Of a stretch of DNA of 64,000 nt, positions 9,234 to 19,875 are shown one piece after another. The translations under genes and the position numbers were made by a program. This DNA comes from Fennellomyces sp. T-0311 (taxonomy: Eukaryota; Mucoromycota; Mucoromycetes; Mucorales; Lichtheimiaceae). Positions within the stretch are counted from its first letter, which is position 1; each line of letters begins with the position of its first letter. The notes beneath the pieces were generated by a model, which did not search any database, was not told the DNA's origin, and worked only from the letters and a program-made list of their open reading frames with translations. The stretch spans positions 62,001-126,000 of the forward strand of contig JALLLT010000046.1 in assembly GCA_025266875.1 (NCBI GenBank), given 5' to 3'.

Positions 9234-10575
9234 ATGGGCCAAGCAACGTCAACTGCTCTTGCTCATAAGTCCAATGTCTTTATCGACTATGATGACTTCT
9301 CCAGTCGATTTTCCAAAGTGGCCATCTCCACAGCAACCGTTCCAGTGGTTGTCATTGCGTTTCCAATTCTTAACGCCTACACTTTCAGCGAGGACGATAT
9401 GACCGGTGTCAAAATGATGGATGGCATGATCGGCGGCTTGCTCGGTGTCATCGGATGTTTGTATTGGTATTTATATTTGTGCGTTTTGTTTGCGTTGCTG
9501 ACAAAAGGTCGGGTGCAGGGCCGCTTGCTCCGTTCATTGCGTGCTGGAACACGTTTCAAGTTATCTTTAATGATGGGCCGCCGACGCCCGTGCCGATCGA
9601 CCAGGCAACGAAGGACTTTCTGAAGGCTGAAATTGGTATCAACTGCGAGAAGTTTTACAACGTGGCTATCGTCGGTAGGTCGGGAACAGGCAAGGTGTGA
9701 TGGATACACAAGAACATACTGGTTCAACACGAATAACTCATGCATATTTCTGTGTGCAGAGCTCATTGATCAACGGTATAGCGGGGTATCTGGATGGGGA
9801 CCCTCGCGCCGCCAAAACGGGTGAGGTCGAGACGACTGCTAAACCAAAAGGATATCAGCATCCAGACCTACAATCATTGATCCTATGGGACATGCCTGGT
9901 GCAGGAACCGAGGCGCATGATGCTGAGGAGTACTTCAATGAAAAGTTTTTGTATGCCTTTGATACATTAATCATTGTCATTGCAGACAGGTAAGACAAAT
10001 GGCATGGGTATGGGCGGAAATGTGTGCTGACCCAAGGATGCAAAAGGTTGCAAGATTCCGACATCTATCTCGCTAAAAAGGCAAAGGAATATCGGATCCC
10101 ATTCATGTTTGTGCGAAACAAGGCTGATCAGGTAGCTGCGTCACTTGTTGGAGTGCGAAAGGCTGACTGTAGTGTTATATAGGGCATCCAATCCAAGATG
10201 CGGCGACATAAGAATGTGATGACAGAGGAGGATGACCTTCGTGCTTGGGCCGTGGCTGCCGGGGAGCTGGTTGAGGAAGTACGTTTGTTTATAACGTGAG
10301 TAAACCATATAACAAACATTTTTGCGTGACGTTTACAGGTTAAAAAGTCGGTTTGGACCCAGTTGAAAGCGAATCACATCAGTACAAGGACACTGTTTAT
10401 TGTTTCGGCATGGAACCTTCAGAGCTTTGTCAATATGTTGGATAATGAGGATGGAATGAGAAACCAGACAGCACGACTAATTGATGAGGAACGGTTTGTG
10501 CGCCGTGTGGTGGAAGGAGTGTTGTTTAAAAGGAAGCGACTCGAGAAGGCGAAGAAGAAAGGATTGGTAGCATGA
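9234..10575 (+). CDS. IRG-like (immunity-related type) GTPase, membrane-associated
   Basis: Six exons (9234-9460, 9508-9694, 9760-9989, 10047-10131, 10183-10278, 10339-10575) give 353 residues. The first intron could start at 9461 or 9467. The N-terminus MGQATS fits an N-myristoylation site, followed by two hydrophobic segments (about residues 28-48 and 60-76). The G domain starts at about residue 125 with FYNVAIVGRSGTGKSSLING (P-loop). WDMPGAGT follows, resembling the IRG form of switch II, then FDTLIIVIADR and FVRNKADQ in the G4 position. The DMPGAGT and FVRNKAD pattern favours the IRG family over Ras or dynamin families. The C-terminus is basic and helical. No PolyA-like extension or effector domain is fused. 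The substrate membrane is unknown. Confidence 0.8.
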
Positions 10576-11530
10576 GGATATGTCTAGTTAATGTATATTT
10601 TGATTTTTGGCTTATGTGTATATAATGATAAACATTTCATCGCATGCGGACTACACTTTAATTTATACCGTACTTTTTGCACCGCAAGAAAGTGATCGTA
10701 TGCCCAAAGGCGCAGATCAGTGACCTTCCCAATAAAAATAATAACTTTTGAACTAATGATAAACGTAGACTTGTCGTGCCGGCTGATGTGGGCATAGCCT
10801 TTATTGTATATGGAGATGACAAACAGCTTTTGTGCGCTAGTTGCATAAAGATACCTGGATTCTTATTCACGTAAACCATTAATGAATGCGGTATACCCAT
10901 TCTACGCGTCACTTTATAAGTAATAGGAGTCTGTAAGATCTACTGCTATGTATAAATTCTCCATCGAGCTCAATGTACAACCCTGGTAAAGTATTTGCTT
11001 TGTTCAGACTATGTAGAACTAAGCGGCTTGAAGTATGCCAGGAGCGATAGAACTTGTATAGTGTAGCAGATATGATCATAAGACCACATTTAGCGGCGCA
11101 CCGCTTTATGGAAAAGTTGTATACGAAAAATGCATCAAGTTTTCACATGGTCATGCTCTCTAATGACGACGACAATTTATGCAGCTATTGTCAGTGCAAA
11201 GATCTTGCTACAGTACGACAGCGCCGCAACCATTTCTAACCATAGTAAGTGGGGTGCCTTTGACCAGATCCGTAATATATGACGAGCGGTATGAATCAAA
11301 AAACTTTACACTCTGCGGATAAACACAATGAATTTTGCCATAGGATGAATATAAATGTGTGTTATAGCCACTTTCCGTAGTTGATGGGGGCTATCATGCC
11401 AACGATCTCGGCTAATCTCGTTCCCGATGCAAGTGACAGGCAGATGACGTGGATAAAAACGGAAGTCACGCGGTAGCATCAGATTGGCTGATGGTGATGA
11501 CTCATTTGGAATTCCGCCGCCCCCAAAAAA
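10576..11530. other. Intergenic stretch before the U2 gene
   Basis: It contains the 3' flank of the IRG-like gene and the distal promoter of the U2 snRNA. Open frames are short and unconvincing on both strands. Confidence 0.5.
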
Positions 11531-11531
11531 C

Positions 11532-11539
11532 TATAAATA
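11532..11539 (+). promoter_or_regulatory. U2 snRNA TATA box
   Basis: TATAAATA begins 38 bp upstream of the predicted U2 5' end, a spacing that fits a Pol II-type snRNA promoter. Confidence 0.65.
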
Positions 11540-11569
11540 AGAGCGTTCCTTGGGAACTCGATGAACCCT

Positions 11570-11750
11570 ATCCTCTCAGGCCTTTTGGCTAAGATCAAGT
11601 GTAGTATCTGTTCTTTATAGTTTAACAACTATAATGTGGAACATTGTTCCACTCGTTGTTAATCTAATTTTTTTCACCTGGTCCTTCCGCTCTGGCTTGC
11701 CATCGGCGGGACCACAGGTGTCCGTGGCCTGACACTGTCAGCCGTGTGAC
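11570..11750 (+). ncRNA. U2 spliceosomal snRNA
   Basis: The sequence from 11570 carries the near-universal U2 5' end: stem I, then GGCCTTTTGGCTAAGATCAA, then the branch-point recognition element GTAGTA at 11601-11606, followed by TCTGTTCTT. A U-rich Sm-site-like run lies at about 11667-11676. A strong GC stem-loop follows (CCTGGTCC pairing with GGACCACAGG) and a second hairpin lies around 11720-11745, as in U2 stems III and IV. The 5' end is set by homology; the 3' end is approximate. The RNA pairs with intron branch points, and the branch sites in this window (for example TACTAAC at 19411) fit the GTAGTA element. Confidence 0.93.
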
Positions 11751-11925
11751 GCCGAGCCCCACTATTCAAATAAGAAAATGACAAAAATATTCCGAAGAGA
11801 AAAAATTTCTCTGCGGCTTGCCTCCTTTTTTTTTCGCTCTCCATGTAGTAGAGTTGGGCGGAGCTTGTGTGCATTAGCAGAAAAGGAATGGGTTGCGGCG
11901 GGAACGAGGCGCTTTCTTTTACATC

Positions 11926-13744
11926 ATGTCGTTGCGATTGAAAAAGAACGGGAAAGGCTCGCCTTCCTCGAGCAGAAGTCCCACTAGTGCCAGCATTCAG
12001 GACGATGAATATGCTCAGATAATAGAAGGCGTCAAACGCACCTACAATCATAAAATTCGTCCCTTAGAGATAACTTATAATTTCGAAGGTACCAGTTTAC
12101 GCCCCCCCATTCCTTCATCGTTCATCAGAAAATTAATTATGTGAAAAAAAGGCTTCCATTCATCTCCATTGACTGACTCGGATATCGAGGCTAAGCCCAT
12201 TGTGTTGCTCATCGGTCAATATTCTACTGTGCGTAGAGCGGGTTATAGTCTCGAGCCAAAAAGAAAAGCTCACACTCAATATAGGGTAAAACAACTTTTA
12301 TCCGGTACTTGCTGGACAAGGCATACCCTGGCGAGCACATCGGCGTTGAGCCGACGACGGACCGATTCGTTGCAGTAATGCACGGTCAGGAAGACCGAAT
12401 TACTCCTGGCAATGCTGCTGCTGTCAACCAAGAGTTTCCTTTCCGAGGATTGAATCGTTTCGGTCAGGCTTTCCTTTCACGATTCCAGGTATAAGAAAAA
12501 CAAAGCTTTGACTACAGCTTGTTGCTAAGCACTAATTACCTAGGTATCGCAAACGCCCTCGCCGATTCTTGAAAACATGACGATCATCGATACACCGGGT
12601 ATTCTGGCAGGCGACAAGCAACGGATTGAACGTGGATATGATTATACTGCGGTGATTGAGTGGTTCGCGCAACGTGCGGATTTGATTCTGCTCATGTTTG
12701 ATTCGCATAAACTCGATATTTCCAACGAATTCAAAAATGCGATCCATTGTTTGCGTGGTCAAGAGGAAAAAGTGCGTGTCGTGTTGAACAAGAGCGATAT
12801 GGTCAACCAGCAGCAATTGATGCGCGTGTACGGTGCAATGATGTGGTCGTTGGGCAAGGTGGTGCAAACTCCTGAAGTGATGCGTGTTTACCTCAGCTCG
12901 TTCTGGACCGAAAAGCCCCCGAATTCTTTTGAAGACTGTCGCGAGTTGATTGAGGCCGAATCTAAGGACTTGTTGCGTGATATGAAGGAACTGCGTCGCA
13001 ATGCTTCTATCCGCAAAATCAATGAGATTGTCAAACGTGCTCGATTGGCTAGAGTAAGTGGATATGCGAAAAACCATCGGCGCTTAAACTAACACGTGTT
13101 AGGTTCATGCATTGATTATCAGCCATTTGAAGAAGGAGATGCCATCCATGTTTGGCAAGAAGAAGAAGCAGGAAGCACTGCTCAATAATCTGGATCAGGA
13201 ATTTATCAAGATTCAGCAACGATACCATTTACCTGCCGGTGATTTCCCCAATCCAGCCAAATTTAGACAAAACTTGGCGTTGTATGATATGGACAAATTC
13301 AAGTCGCTCAAAGAGGATTTGTTGGACAAGGCGGATGAAGCGCTGTCAGTTGATCTACCGCGTTTAATGTCACGTTTCCCCATGGTCAACCCAGAGCTGG
13401 ATGCGTCGCAACGTAACCCGTTCGAGGAATTTGGTGAAGGTGATGTACCTCCATCGTATTGGGACTTTGCTGCTGTGGATAAGGCATCGTATATACCCAT
13501 GTTCCAAGGCTTGCACCCCCGTGAAGGCAAGCTGAGTGGTGCTTCAGTCAAGCCGGTTCTGATGGATAGTGGACTGCCAAATGATGTGTTGGCGCAGATC
13601 TGGCGCCTGGCTGACTTTGATGGCGACGGCTACCTTAACATCGATGAATTCTGTATTGCAATGCATCTGATCAAGGCCCATAAGAATGGAGCGCAGTTAC
13701 CAGAGAAGCTGCCTTCGACGCTTATGCCAACCAACAAGATTTAG
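11926..13744 (+). CDS. EHD-family dynamin-like ATPase (RME-1 type)
   Basis: Five exons (11926-12088, 12152-12228, 12285-12488, 12544-13053, 13103-13744) encode 531 residues, the usual EHD length. A helical N-terminus leads to FHSSPLTDSD and the P-loop GQYSTGKTTF (split by intron 2). Then come DTPGILAG (switch II), NKSD (G4), a long helical middle part, an NPF motif at about residue 445 in the linker, and a C-terminal EH domain with DVLAQIWRLAD and the EF loop DFDGDGYLNIDEF. EHD proteins bind ATP despite a G-type domain, oligomerise on membranes and drive recycling-endosome tubulation; the EH domain binds NPF peptides. The start ATG lies just before a basic, serine-rich leader. Confidence 0.95.
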
Positions 13745-14399
13745 CATAGAATGAAGGTGGACGATTTTTCCATGCTTTGACTTAATTATCATCTCTAGTA
13801 TACCTCAATTGCACAAAAAAAAAACGGGAACTAGTGTCCTTGATCAATGTTATCTATTAGTTTAGCACGCAAAGCTGGGTTTGATAGTGATTTTCAAGTT
13901 GAAGCGAACGTTTAGCCTCTAGTAATGGTGTTAATCTTTCATATCAAGACAAGTCAGTTAAGTATTGCACTGGATTAATACAGATAGATTAATGTGTTAC
14001 ATTTCTCAGATACGCCGCGTTTGCTTTTCCAAAGCGTTGACTCCTTTGAAACATCTAACTATGACTTTTGTTGGAAAAGTATGATCATTGGAAAGCCGGA
14101 TCAAGCACAACTATAATTACCTTGGCCGGACCTAACTCACACTGATGCTGGATAGAAGCAACAATCCAAATTTAAATCACTCAAACTCGTGTAGTGTCAT
14201 AATCTCTTCAACAAAATGGACAGACTCACTGATATATTAAATGATGACAAAAGTCATATTAGCTCGCATTGATGAAAGGGGCCAGTTTCCATTTCATGTT
14301 ATCATAGTGTCATCACTCCCCGCACACACATTGAATTCCAAATCCCCTTATGTCATTTTTCCAAATCACTGAATTCCATTTGTAAATTACATAGTGCGT
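13745..14399. other. Convergent 3' spacer
   Basis: Spacer between the ends of the EHD gene (+) and the YIPF6 gene (-). It is AT-rich and no gene is visible. Confidence 0.5.
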
Positions 14400-15499
14400 T
14401 TATGAAATTAGAACTAGCCAAGAGATGAGAAGATAAAAAAGACATAACGGATAAACCTATGCGTTTCATCGTTTCTGTCAATATCACCCTGATTCACGAA
14501 ATACTTTTGCTTACCGCAAGCGCACGCCGGTTGCGCAAATGAACCTTGGATTCGGATAAGAATCCGACTGAAGCTTATAGACAAATGTCAACTTGCAACT
14601 CATACACTTGAAGAATTCCTTTTGAAGCTTACCATAACTAGACCAGAAAAAAGAAACGATCGACAGTGGAAGGCGTACCCAGATCAGGTCCACAAAAATT
14701 GCAACGACTGCAGCGGCAACAAGAGGAAACAAGCAATATCCAAGAACGCAGACAGATTGGAAAAACGACCTGTTATTGTGTTTAGTAAAACAACGATAAG
14801 TAGTGAAAATGTGGTACACATACACTGTGCCGCCCAGGAGCTTGGCATTTAACGTGACAACAGCCGCGCCAAGCCAGACAATTACAAAGACGCCAGTAAA
14901 AATGGACACGGCTTGATCTTCCTCTGCACCTCCACTCAATATTCTATAGAAAAGAGGAGTGAGGTCAGCATGTTTGCTCTATACCATAACAGTAAACTTC
15001 CTCTTACATGGCCAATGCAAGACATAGAATAAGTGGACCCCATAAATCCCCTAATAAAATAAGTCTTATGCAAACATCAGAAAATACCATGCTTACAGTC
15101 CCGTAATACGTTTCTATTGCCTTTTGGATGCAATACTTGTTGGAGTTTTTGTGCCACTTGTTTCAAGTCGCGTAACTATGGTTTCGAAAGGATCAGTTTC
15201 CATGGCGAAGGCAACATTCAGGATATTACAATTGTCGTGGACACCGGTTCATCCAAGGTGTCTTCGCCAGTGTAGGTCGGCTCCCTGTACTGGTACTGGG
15301 GTTGAGGAGTTGGTGTTGATGACGAGCCGATGCTGCCGCTGACTTGTTGTGCAAAAGGATTGGCTTCATTTGGCTTTGTTGTTCGTGATGTGGACTGGCC
15401 AGTCAGGTCCAGGTCCGGTTCCACATACAGCGGTTCGCGTTCTGTTGACGAAGCAAATGGGTTATTATATAGATCGTCTTGGTTGCTTGTCGACAGCAT
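14400..15499 (-). CDS. YIPF6: YIPF6/Yip4 homologue, Golgi five-span protein
   Basis: Seven short exons (15499-15230, 15175-15097, 15050-15008, 14943-14824, 14769-14633, 14567-14515, 14456-14400) sum to 252 residues. The acidic, NPF-containing cytosolic N-terminus ends in TLDEPVSTTILRDL, the family hallmark, followed by VLRDWDLWGPLILC. The Yip1 domain then shows VFVIVWLGAAVVTLNAKLLG and SFFQSVCVLGYC, and ends in RRALAVYPLCLFYLLISWLV. Five membrane segments fit. YIPF6/Yip4 sits in the Golgi and acts in Rab-linked trafficking. Introns 2 to 6 fall inside the Yip1 domain. Exon joins were chosen because each restores a conserved family motif and the frame. Confidence 0.93.
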
Positions 15500-15687
15500 T
15501 TATCTCGCTTTATATATAAAAAAAAGAACAGAACAAGACGGAGCCGCCGGAAGTGGTCACTGGAATAGCAGAAGTTCCGCCGTATTTTTTAACCTTGCTC
15601 GAAGCGGCATAAACAGAGCAGCGTAAACAATCCCAACAGCATCGCTTTTGTATAAAAATGACTTTGAAGCCGTTTATTAATGCTACT

Positions 15688-15960
15688 CTACGAAGGGAGT
15701 GCCTTTAAGGAGAAGGGCTTTACCTCTTTGGTGGTCATGTGCGTTTTTTCGTTGCAAGCGGTGTTTCGTAAATATGGCCCCAGCTTTGAAACGACCGCTG
15801 GCATATTATGCGGGAGTGGCATGATTGATCCTGCAGTGGAGGTGGACAGAATGTCGACGAGAATGGTCGTGCGGTTGACGGGGAGCACAACGGAAAAGTG
15901 TGTGCAACGACAAGCGACCACAGAAAGAAAAACCTGCGCAACGAGTGTCTCAAGCAGCAT
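15688..15960 (-). CDS. Possible small protein, function unknown
   Basis: A 90-residue frame begins with a hydrophobic stretch (MLLETLVAQVFLSVVAC) that could be a signal or mitochondrial leader. An AATAAA lies 11 nt after the stop on the same strand. No motif is recognisable. It lies between the divergent starts of the YIPF6 and F-box genes, so it may instead be chance. An overlapping arginine-rich frame from 15977 is an equally weak alternative. Confidence 0.3.
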   Translation of the reverse strand: MLLETLVAQVFLSVVACRCTHFSVVLPVNRTTILVDILSTSTAGSIMPLPHNMPAVVSKLGPYLRNTACNEKTHMTTKEVKPFSLKALPS

Positions 15961-16064
15961 GATATGATTGGTCGCATTCAAAGTTGGTTTCTGTGGTTTG
16001 CGAAAAGTAATTCTTTTTAACTCTTTACACTCTCTTTTCTTACTTGTCTCTCGCAAGAAACTTT

Positions 16065-17378
16065 ATGAATCACAGTGAAGACTCCAATCGACTTGAAGGA
16101 ATAATCACAGTTCCACGAGCTGAATACCTGCTCTGGTGCAAACGACGAATGGAGGCATGCGACAACCATGCGTCGGCCATAGCACCAGACATGCACAATA
16201 AGCCAACGACAGGCTCGCCCTTTGGCTTCGCTTTGCCACCTGAACTGCTCTTGGAAATTCTGGGCTACCTGAAGGAATCACAATCGACACTCTACTCCGT
16301 CTCGCTGGTGTGTCGTCAGTGGATGCTATGCGCCGCCCCATTACTGTACCGCCATGCCAAAATCATGGACACTTTTCGCTATGCAACGTTTATCCTGACG
16401 CTAACACGCAACAAAAAGACGCTTCATTACGGTAGCCTAGTGCACACTCTAGACCTAGCAGCCGGCAACAAACCGTTTGGCCAATCGAATAGTAGCACGG
16501 CTACGACGACCGAGACGACAACCACAGACTTTGAAGGCAACTGGTCAATCAACATTACTTCAAACGATACGTCGACGACCATTTCCAACGAATGGAGCAC
16601 GAACGAGCCGGAATATTACGAGGCACGCGACATGAAGCATGGGCATCTGTTTGTGACGACGTCGTCACTGCTGCAAGTGGCGCGCAGTTGCAAGAACCTG
16701 ACATGCTTGAATTTGTCGCTGACAACTCTGTTTTTTGACAGTCTGATCGAGGAGACAGGCGAATATCTGTCGACGCTGCAGCATTATGCCGTCCAGCCTG
16801 GCCTCACCCAGATTCTCATTCCGATGGACAAGGTCATCGAGACGCTGGGCCACGAGTGTCCGTCGTTGCAGGAAGTCAAGATGCAGCGCTGCGACTGGGT
16901 CACGGCACACACCATCTGGCTGTGGGTCACGCACTGTCCCAAGCTCATCCGGCTGGACGCCCGCCGCTCCAACAAGTGTTCGGTCAAGAAGCTGATAGCC
17001 AACGTGCTGGAGGCGGCTCCGGAAGGGGAGGCGTCAATACCAGACGAGGTCATGATGCAGCAGGATGCGGATGCGCCGCTCGTTGAAACATCGGAAGAGG
17101 AGGAGGAAAGGGTGTTTCTCGGAGGCATCCGCCATCGCCGTTTCATCGTGCCGCAGCAACAGGAGGTCTTGAACATGCGCTCGTTCCGAGAATTTGACCA
17201 GGTCGACCAGCCACTGGCGCAGAGGTTACACCCCGCAGCCATCAGACGTCTCAGCGTGAGCCGCCGTCCACGGCCCGCATCGTCTGATTCCGAGTGGCGC
17301 TCGCTCAAGCAGGTGGTGTACGATATACTGAAGGAAGCCAAGATCATGGGCGCTGCCGATTTGAACTGGTTCCACTAA
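16065..17378 (+). CDS. F-box protein with LRR-like region
   Basis: This is an intronless gene of 437 residues. The F-box is at about residues 49-93 (ALPPELLLEILGYL, then VSLVCRQWMLCAAPLLYRHA), which would bind Skp1 in an SCF ubiquitin ligase. An S/T-rich insertion (about 130-175) follows, then LRR-like segments (KNLTCLNLSLTTLF, CPSLQEVKMQRCDWV, CPKLIRLDARR). The C-terminus is acidic and then basic. The start at 16065 is preceded by a pyrimidine-rich leader. Substrates cannot be predicted. This gene resembles ordinary fungal F-box/LRR proteins more than the two-gene set at 22-26 kb. Confidence 0.85.
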   Translation: MNHSEDSNRLEGIITVPRAEYLLWCKRRMEACDNHASAIAPDMHNKPTTGSPFGFALPPELLLEILGYLKESQSTLYSVSLVCRQWMLCAAPLLYRHAKIMDTFRYATFILTLTRNKKTLHYGSLVHTLDLAAGNKPFGQSNSSTATTTETTTTDFEGNWSINITSNDTSTTISNEWSTNEPEYYEARDMKHGHLFVTTSSLLQVARSCKNLTCLNLSLTTLFFDSLIEETGEYLSTLQHYAVQPGLTQILIPMDKVIETLGHECPSLQEVKMQRCDWVTAHTIWLWVTHCPKLIRLDARRSNKCSVKKLIANVLEAAPEGEASIPDEVMMQQDADAPLVETSEEEEERVFLGGIRHRRFIVPQQQEVLNMRSFREFDQVDQPLAQRLHPAAIRRLSVSRRPRPASSDSEWRSLKQVVYDILKEAKIMGAADLNWFH

Positions 17379-17744
17379 ACATACCTCTTTTGCTCTCTCT
17401 CTCTCCTTCCGCAACTCGCCCAAAATACCGACCCCGCACACGCACTCGCACACTTCCAGCACCGCACACACGTACACATATATTTGCTCTTTTATGTATT
17501 ATTCAAAGTTGTAAATAGTCTTCTCGTTTCCCGTATAGTCCTTATCCATTAAAAAAAGCTTCGGAAAGGAAAATAGGAGCTAGGGCGCTATTGCAGCCTA
17601 CCGCGTTTGTGCAACGTTACAGTGCGTTGCATGGGATGAGATGTCAACATATACACACACAGACCGCCATAAATACCTTGCCTTTCCCACCCGCGCCCGC
17701 CCTCTCCTTCCCCCTCCCTCTTCTTGTTTTCTCATCAGCCAACC
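17379..17744 (+). other. Spacer and Yvc1 promoter/leader
   Basis: 366 bp of pyrimidine-rich leader-like and A/T sequence between the F-box and Yvc1-like genes. No further gene is visible. Confidence 0.5.
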
Positions 17745-19875
17745 ATGACCACCGATCAAGGAAATGGTAAGCCCACCGAGCGCACCGGGTTGCTAAGCAA
17801 CTCAAGCAATGGCGGCTATTCGTCCGGGGCATCGCCTCCGCTGGTTGCCGTCGTTGACATCCCGCCTTCCGAAGGCGCCCCCATGGTCCCCACCTACCTT
17901 TTGACCAAGACCGTCCGAAAGACCATCAGGCAGCACTACAAGGCCGTGGCGTACATCAAGATCCAGCAACAGCAACAGCAGCAACAGGTCGTGAGAAACC
18001 CCAAGCCAGCTGGAAGGCCACGACGCGGAAGCAATACGAGCAGCAGCTCATCAAGCAGCAGCTCGTCAAGCAGCAGTAGCGAGGATGAATCAGGCAAGAG
18101 TACCATGAGTCAGAGAATCCGCAAGCGCGATCAAATCAAGAATGCATTGCGGAGTGCCACAGACCAATGGAAGGAGAAGCATGGCTGGTCAAGTTCCACC
18201 ACTTTACTCCATCAAGCTTCCTCGTCATCATCGCCACCCAAGGTGCCCGTGGAACAAGGCCAAGATGAGGAGCCTCTCCCACCTCTTCCTGTCAACCCTG
18301 CTCAGCGTTTGACATTACCGCCTATTGAACATGACGTGTGGCAAGTAGCCAAACATGCGTCGGTGTGTACTCTTCTCGTTATGTCCAAAAAGGAAGATAC
18401 CGAAAAGTTGGCTTTGGCCACACTGGAGTACGGCATGAAGGCCTCGTCCGGTACCACCCTTGTACTGCGTGAGTTGCTCCTCCGCCCATGGATCGAAAAC
18501 CGCTCAGGTAAAGAAAAGACATCTTAAAACAGTATAGCACAGATCATGCTTAAACACCTTTCTATCATCTAGCTTTGGACTGGGCCATCCAGAATGACTG
18601 TCAAATCTTCCTATCTGATGCTCGAGTGCAAGCGGTCATCAACGATTCGTGGAAGTTCTATGGACCGACAGACTGGCAAGATGTTCCCGATCATCCGTGC
18701 GCCGTGTGGAAAACATCGCGTTTCAATTCAAACTTCTTCACCGATTATCTTGCGCGATGGGCCGCACCTCGCTACCAAGCCTGGGTTGGTCTCATCTGTG
18801 GTCTAGTCTATCTTGGTTTACACCTTGCTACGGTGGGCAACCGGGAGTACACCAGTGACATGCCGTTTGACTTTGAATACGCGTACTATTTCTTTGTTGC
18901 TTCCGATCTTGTTCTCGAGCTATACAAGGTTTGTGCTACAACGCTTTAAGGGCCCCCTGAACTCTAATTATTTCCTTAGGTGCTCATACAACCGGTCCAG
19001 GCTGTCAAGCGGCCGTCCACTTATTTATCGATCTTAACGGCTGCTCTTTTGTTTACATCCATGGTCCTTCGCTTTGTTGCTTTGGATGCCGACACTCTTG
19101 AAAAGCAACAGTTCTACTTGATCTTGTCATTTGACTTCCTGGTCTGGGCCACACCGCTTATGATCTTCCGCCTTGTCCTTTGGTCGGATAACCTCTGCTG
19201 GCAAGTGGCTAAAGCACGTCATCTGGTCAGCCAATGCATTGTGGATGCACTGTGGGTCATGTGTCTTGGTGTTGTTACTGTGATTGCATTCTGGATTGGT
19301 CTGGCGGCGTTGCAGCACGACGACATGGATTGCTTGACCATGTTACGCCATCTTGCCTTGGGCGCCCTTCAGTAAGTTACATTTTAAATATCAACAATGA
19401 AGCCCTGACGTACTAACCTCCCATGTTTATTAGTGCACCTGAAATCGGTGGCACATTGTACTATCAACCTCAGTCTGCCGGTCTCATGCTCTTTGCCTAC
19501 CTTTTCTTGATCATCGTTGTGATCGGCACATTGTTGACTGCATCCTTCTTGACTACCATGATGGTAATTTACCCGCGGATCGATAGTGTGCAACGCTTGT
19601 TCTTGGCTAGTCGATGCGCCAAGAAACCTGCGTTTGGCGTGTTCTTGCCTACTATCCTCATCGAGCTGATCTTGGGTGTACCGGTCTTGATTTTGGTTTA
19701 TGTTTTCAAGCAAAAGAATGATTCGATTTCATTAACTTGGATTGAACGTATTCGCCAGGTGTTTTGGTTCATCGTTTACTTGCCCGTCATTTTGATGTTC
19801 GGTATCGTGGAAGGTATTTGCAGTCTTTATGAGATGATTCGCCATCGCCTTTCTGGCTATCACTTGTTGAAATAA
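17745..19875 (+). CDS. YVC1: Yvc1/TRPY-like vacuolar cation channel
   Basis: Four exons (17745-18507, 18573-18928, 18980-19371, 19434-19875) give 650 residues. The cytosolic N-terminus has a glutamine run and long serine runs, then the helical Yvc1-type linker (VWQVAKHASVCTLLVMSKKE, later LDWAIQNDCQIFLSD). Membrane segments follow from about residue 335: WVGLICGLVYLGLHLATV, FEYAYYFFVASDLVLELYK, a pair before LWSDNLCW, and further segments up to VFWFIVYLPVILMFGIVEG. Yvc1 releases vacuolar Ca2+ on hyperosmotic shock. Intron 3 has a textbook TACTAAC branch site. The sequence is divergent from the yeast protein, so the family assignment is firm but orthology is inferred. Confidence 0.78.

Noticed and set aside
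16784..17347. Long minus-strand frame (187 codons) opposite the F-box gene
   Set aside because: It lies entirely antisense to the conserved F-box/LRR coding sequence and has a composition expected of a codon-bias shadow (Ser/Arg/Cys rich, no motif).
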